Below are positions 6,495 to 8,460 of a stretch of 8,460 nucleotides of DNA, piece after piece (the first letter of the stretch is position 1; each line of letters begins with the position of its first letter). Origin of the DNA: Pseudomonadota bacterium (GTDB taxonomy: Bacteria; Pseudomonadota; Gammaproteobacteria; Xanthomonadales; Xanthomonadaceae). The position numbers and the translations under genes are program-made. A model generated the notes under the pieces. The model was given only the letters and a program-made list of their open reading frames with translations. It had not been told where the DNA came from and ran no database searches. The stretch spans positions 1 through 8,460 of the forward strand of contig JAHWKC010000086.1 in the NCBI GenBank assembly GCA_019348095.1, in the 5' to 3' direction.

Positions 6495-6568
6495 GTAGGG
6501 GCGCCCATGGGCGCGATGCGCGGGTTGCCAGCGCGAGTAGAGCGATCGCGCCCATGGGGCGCTCCTAC
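6495..6568. repeat. GTAG-bounded palindromic element 1 (REP/SMAG-like pair)
   Basis: A 74-nt inverted repeat begins GTAG and ends CTAC. The arms (6494-6517 and 6545-6569) match with one substitution and one single-base gap, around a 27-nt centre. The left arm contains the perfect 14-nt palindrome GCGCCCATGGGCGC (6501-6514); the right arm has the same core with one extra G (6548-6562). A further GTAG (6537-6540) in the centre precedes the palindrome GCGATCGC (6542-6549). GTAG followed by a short palindrome is the hallmark of REP sequences of Stenotrophomonas/Xanthomonas (SMAG type), which are linked to RAYT transposases. No transposase is present in this window. Confidence 0.8.
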
Positions 6569-6591
6569 GGGTCCGTGTCTCTCGCGAGCTT

Positions 6592-6663
6592 GTAGGGTGG
6601 CACGCCATTCGTGCCCACCCGCGCCATCACCGGCCGGTGGGCACAAAAACGTGCCCACCCTAC
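6592..6663. repeat. GTAG-bounded palindromic element 2 (GGGTGGGCAC family, double hairpin)
   Basis: A 72-nt element starts GTAGGGTGGCACG (6592-6604) and ends with its near-perfect inverse CGTGCCCACCCTAC (6650-6663). The left arm lacks one G. The same motif occurs twice more inside, at 6610-6619 and 6636-6644, so the element folds as two hairpins: 6596-6604 with 6610-6619 (one bulge) and 6636-6644 with 6651-6659 (9 bp, AAAAAC loop). It ends 3 nt before the putA stop triplet at 6667. Sequence differs from element 1, but size and GTAG...CTAC borders are shared. Confidence 0.8.
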
Positions 6664-6666
6664 GAT

Positions 6667-8460
6667 TCACTCGCCGAGGGTCAGCAGCGAGGCGTTGCCG
6701 CCGGACGCGGTGGTGTTGATGGTGATGGTCTTCTCGGTGGTGAAGCGCGGCAGGTAGTGCGGGCCGCCGGCCTTGGGGCCGGTGCCCGACAGGCTCTGGC
6801 CGCCGAACGGCTGCACACCGACCACCGCGCCGACCTGGTTGCGGTTGACGTAGCAGTTGCCGACCCGGATGCGTGCGGCGATCTTCTCGACGGTCTCGTC
6901 GATCCGCGAGTGGATGCCCAGGGTCAGGCCGTAGCCGGTCGAGTTGATCGCGTCGATCACCGCATCGAGCTGGTCGGCCTTCCAGCGGATCACGTGCAGC
7001 ACCGGGCCGAAGATCTCCTTGTCGAGCTGGTCGAGCGATTTGAGCTCATACGCACGCGGCCCGAAGAAGCTGCCGTGGGCGGCATCGGGGCCCAGTTCGA
7101 CCGCCGCGATCGGGGTCGCCTCGCGGTCCATGCGCTGCGCATGGGCGCGTAGCGTCTCCAGCGCGTCCTCGTCGATCACGGGGCCGACGTCGGTGGACAG
7201 CTCGCCGGGGTCGCCGACCTTGAGCTCGGCCATCGCGCCGGCCAGCATGGTGGTGACGCGGTCGGCGATGTCGTCCTGCACGAACAGCACGCGAGCGGCC
7301 GAGCAGCGCTGCCCGGCCGAGGTGAACGCCGAGGACAACGCGTCCTGCACCAGTTGCTCCGGCAGCGCCGAGGAGTCGGCGATCAATGCGTTCTGGCCGC
7401 CGGTCTCGGCGATCAGCACGCCGATCGCGCCGTCACGCGAGGCCAGCGCGCGGTTGATTGCATTGGCCGTCTCGTTGGACCCGGTGAACGCGACACCAGC
7501 CACGCGCGGGTCCTTGGTCAGCGCGGCGCCGACGGTGATGCCATCGCCGGGCACGAACTGCAGCACGTCCTCCGGTACGCCGGCCTCGTGCAGCAGCCGG
7601 GTGGCGACGTAGCCGACCAGGTTGGTCTGCTCGGCCGGCTTGGCGATCACGCTGTTGCCGGTGGCCAGCGCGGCGGCGACCTGGCCGATGTAGATCGCCA
7701 GCGGGAAGTTCCACGGGCTGATGCAGACGAACACGCCGCGCCCGGCCAGGTGCAGGGTGTTGGTCTCGCCGGTCGGGCTGGGCAGCGCCTCCGGGGCGAA
7801 CATGGTGCGGGCCTGCGCGCCGTAGTAGCGCAGGAAGTCGACCGCCTCGCGGACCTCGCCGACGCCGTCGGCGATCGTCTTGCCGGCGTCCTTGGTGCAC
7901 ATCGCGATGAAGCCGGCCATGCGCGCCTCCAGCAGGTCGGCGGCATGCTCCAGGATCGTGGCGCGGCTCGCACCGGGCGTCGCGTCCCACTTGGGCTGCG
8001 CGGCGACCGCATTCTGCAGGGCCTGCTCGACGGTCGCGCTGTCGGCGGGCAGCCAGTGCCCGACCACCTCGCGGCGGTCGGCCGGGTTGGTCACCGGCAG
8101 GCGGTCGCCGACCGGGTGCGCACCGGGCACCAGTGGCTCGGCATACCAGTCGTTGCGCACCGAGGCGTTGATCTGCTCGGCCAGCTCGCGCAGCTGGCCG
8201 TCGTCGGCGAGGTTGACGCCCATGGAGTTGCTCCTGTCGCAGTACTTCAGCGTGTCGGCAAAGCTGCGGTACAGATCGACCGGCAGCGGGATGTGGGGGT
8301 GCGCGATGGTCTGGAACGCCGACACGGTCTGCACCGGGTCGCGCACCAGGTCATCGATGGCGATGGCCTGGTCGGTGATGCGGTTGACGAAGCTGGAGTT
8401 GGCGCCGTTCTCCAGCAGGCGCCGCACCAGGTACGGCAGCAGGTCCTCGTGCGAGCCGAC
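6667..8460 (-). CDS. putA: Bifunctional proline dehydrogenase / L-glutamate gamma-semialdehyde dehydrogenase, C-terminal part (5' end outside window)
   Basis: PutA oxidises proline to glutamate in two steps: FAD-linked proline dehydrogenase (electrons to quinone at the membrane) and NAD+-dependent P5C dehydrogenase. The frame is open to the window edge; 597 C-terminal residues are seen. Fragment residues 1-30 (HEDLLPYLVRRLLENGANSSF) are the end of the proline dehydrogenase barrel, with the Arg pair 13-14 that binds the substrate carboxylate. A linker leads to the ALDH domain from about residue 90: SPWNFP (N251), AETGGQN (general base E352), GQRCSA (nucleophile C386, 34 residues after E352 as in other ALDHs), and EIFGPVL. 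The protein ends with the ITINTTASGGNASLL flap soon after the ALDH fold, so it lacks the extra C-terminal domain of the longest PutAs. Whether it has the N-terminal ribbon-helix-helix repressor domain lies outside the window. It converges on fadL. Confidence 0.97.
   Translation of the reverse strand, partial: VGSHEDLLPYLVRRLLENGANSSFVNRITDQAIAIDDLVRDPVQTVSAFQTIAHPHIPLPVDLYRSFADTLKYCDRSNSMGVNLADDGQLRELAEQINASVRNDWYAEPLVPGAHPVGDRLPVTNPADRREVVGHWLPADSATVEQALQNAVAAQPKWDATPGASRATILEHAADLLEARMAGFIAMCTKDAGKTIADGVGEVREAVDFLRYYGAQARTMFAPEALPSPTGETNTLHLAGRGVFVCISPWNFPLAIYIGQVAAALATGNSVIAKPAEQTNLVGYVATRLLHEAGVPEDVLQFVPGDGITVGAALTKDPRVAGVAFTGSNETANAINRALASRDGAIGVLIAETGGQNALIADSSALPEQLVQDALSSAFTSAGQRCSAARVLFVQDDIADRVTTMLAGAMAELKVGDPGELSTDVGPVIDEDALETLRAHAQRMDREATPIAAVELGPDAAHGSFFGPRAYELKSLDQLDKEIFGPVLHVIRWKADQLDAVIDAINSTGYGLTLGIHSRIDETVEKIAARIRVGNCYVNRNQVGAVVGVQPFGGQSLSGTGPKAGGPHYLPRFTTEKTITINTTASGGNASLLTLGE

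Noticed and set aside
5653..6555. Minus-strand open frame (300 codons) antisense to fadL
   Set aside because: It overlaps the FadL coding region, the terminator and part of a palindromic repeat, and has no plausible protein features. It is a GC-driven shadow.
1..8460. A novel defence, mobile or biosynthetic system
   Set aside because: Every coding region maps to a known family and the remaining gaps are short. The only mobile-type sequence is the non-coding palindrome pair at 6495-6663.

Overview
The window is about 70% GC with GC-rich third codon positions. Its gene content (gpmI-envC-ctpA order, a DUF1820 gene, a FadL-type porin, a PutA without a C-terminal extension, GTAG-bounded intergenic palindromes) suggests a gammaproteobacterium of the Xanthomonadaceae/Lysobacteraceae (Lysobacter/Luteimonas-like). 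That assignment is inferred from family knowledge; no database search was possible. Both ends of the window cut a gene.

Layout. (1) nt 2-3713, plus strand: the 3' part of gpmI (cofactor-independent phosphoglycerate mutase), then envC (amidase activator with a degenerate LytM/M23 domain) whose ATG shares one base with the gpmI stop, then, after 188 nt, a ctpA-type S41 peptidase with a PDZ domain. (2) nt 3770-4833, minus strand, convergent to ctpA: a rhomboid intramembrane protease and, downstream of it, a DUF1820 gene. A perfect TATAAT box lies 7 nt before the DUF1820 ATG, which predicts a leaderless mRNA. (3) nt 4834-5085: a divergent intergenic region holding the signals for the rhomboid gene and for fadL. 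(4) nt 5086-6444, plus: a FadL/OMPP1-type outer-membrane transporter, followed by a strong bidirectional terminator. (5) nt 6494-6663: two back-to-back palindromic repeat elements (74 and 72 nt), each bounded by GTAG...CTAC. (6) nt 6667-8460, minus, convergent to fadL: the C-terminal 597 residues of PutA (end of the proline dehydrogenase barrel plus the whole P5C dehydrogenase domain).

How the genes relate. envC and ctpA act at the cell envelope: septal murein hydrolase control and periplasmic proteolysis. gpmI is a glycolytic gene that commonly sits beside envC in gammaproteobacteria. The rhomboid is an inner-membrane protease. FadL and PutA bring in and break down carbon sources (long-chain fatty acids or other hydrophobic compounds, and proline). 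I see no defence system, prophage, CRISPR array, RNA gene or secondary-metabolite cluster. This looks like a chromosomal housekeeping region. The points most worth a second look are the paired GTAG palindromes, the predicted leaderless DUF1820 promoter with heptamer repeats upstream, and a possible foreign 5' segment in gpmI.
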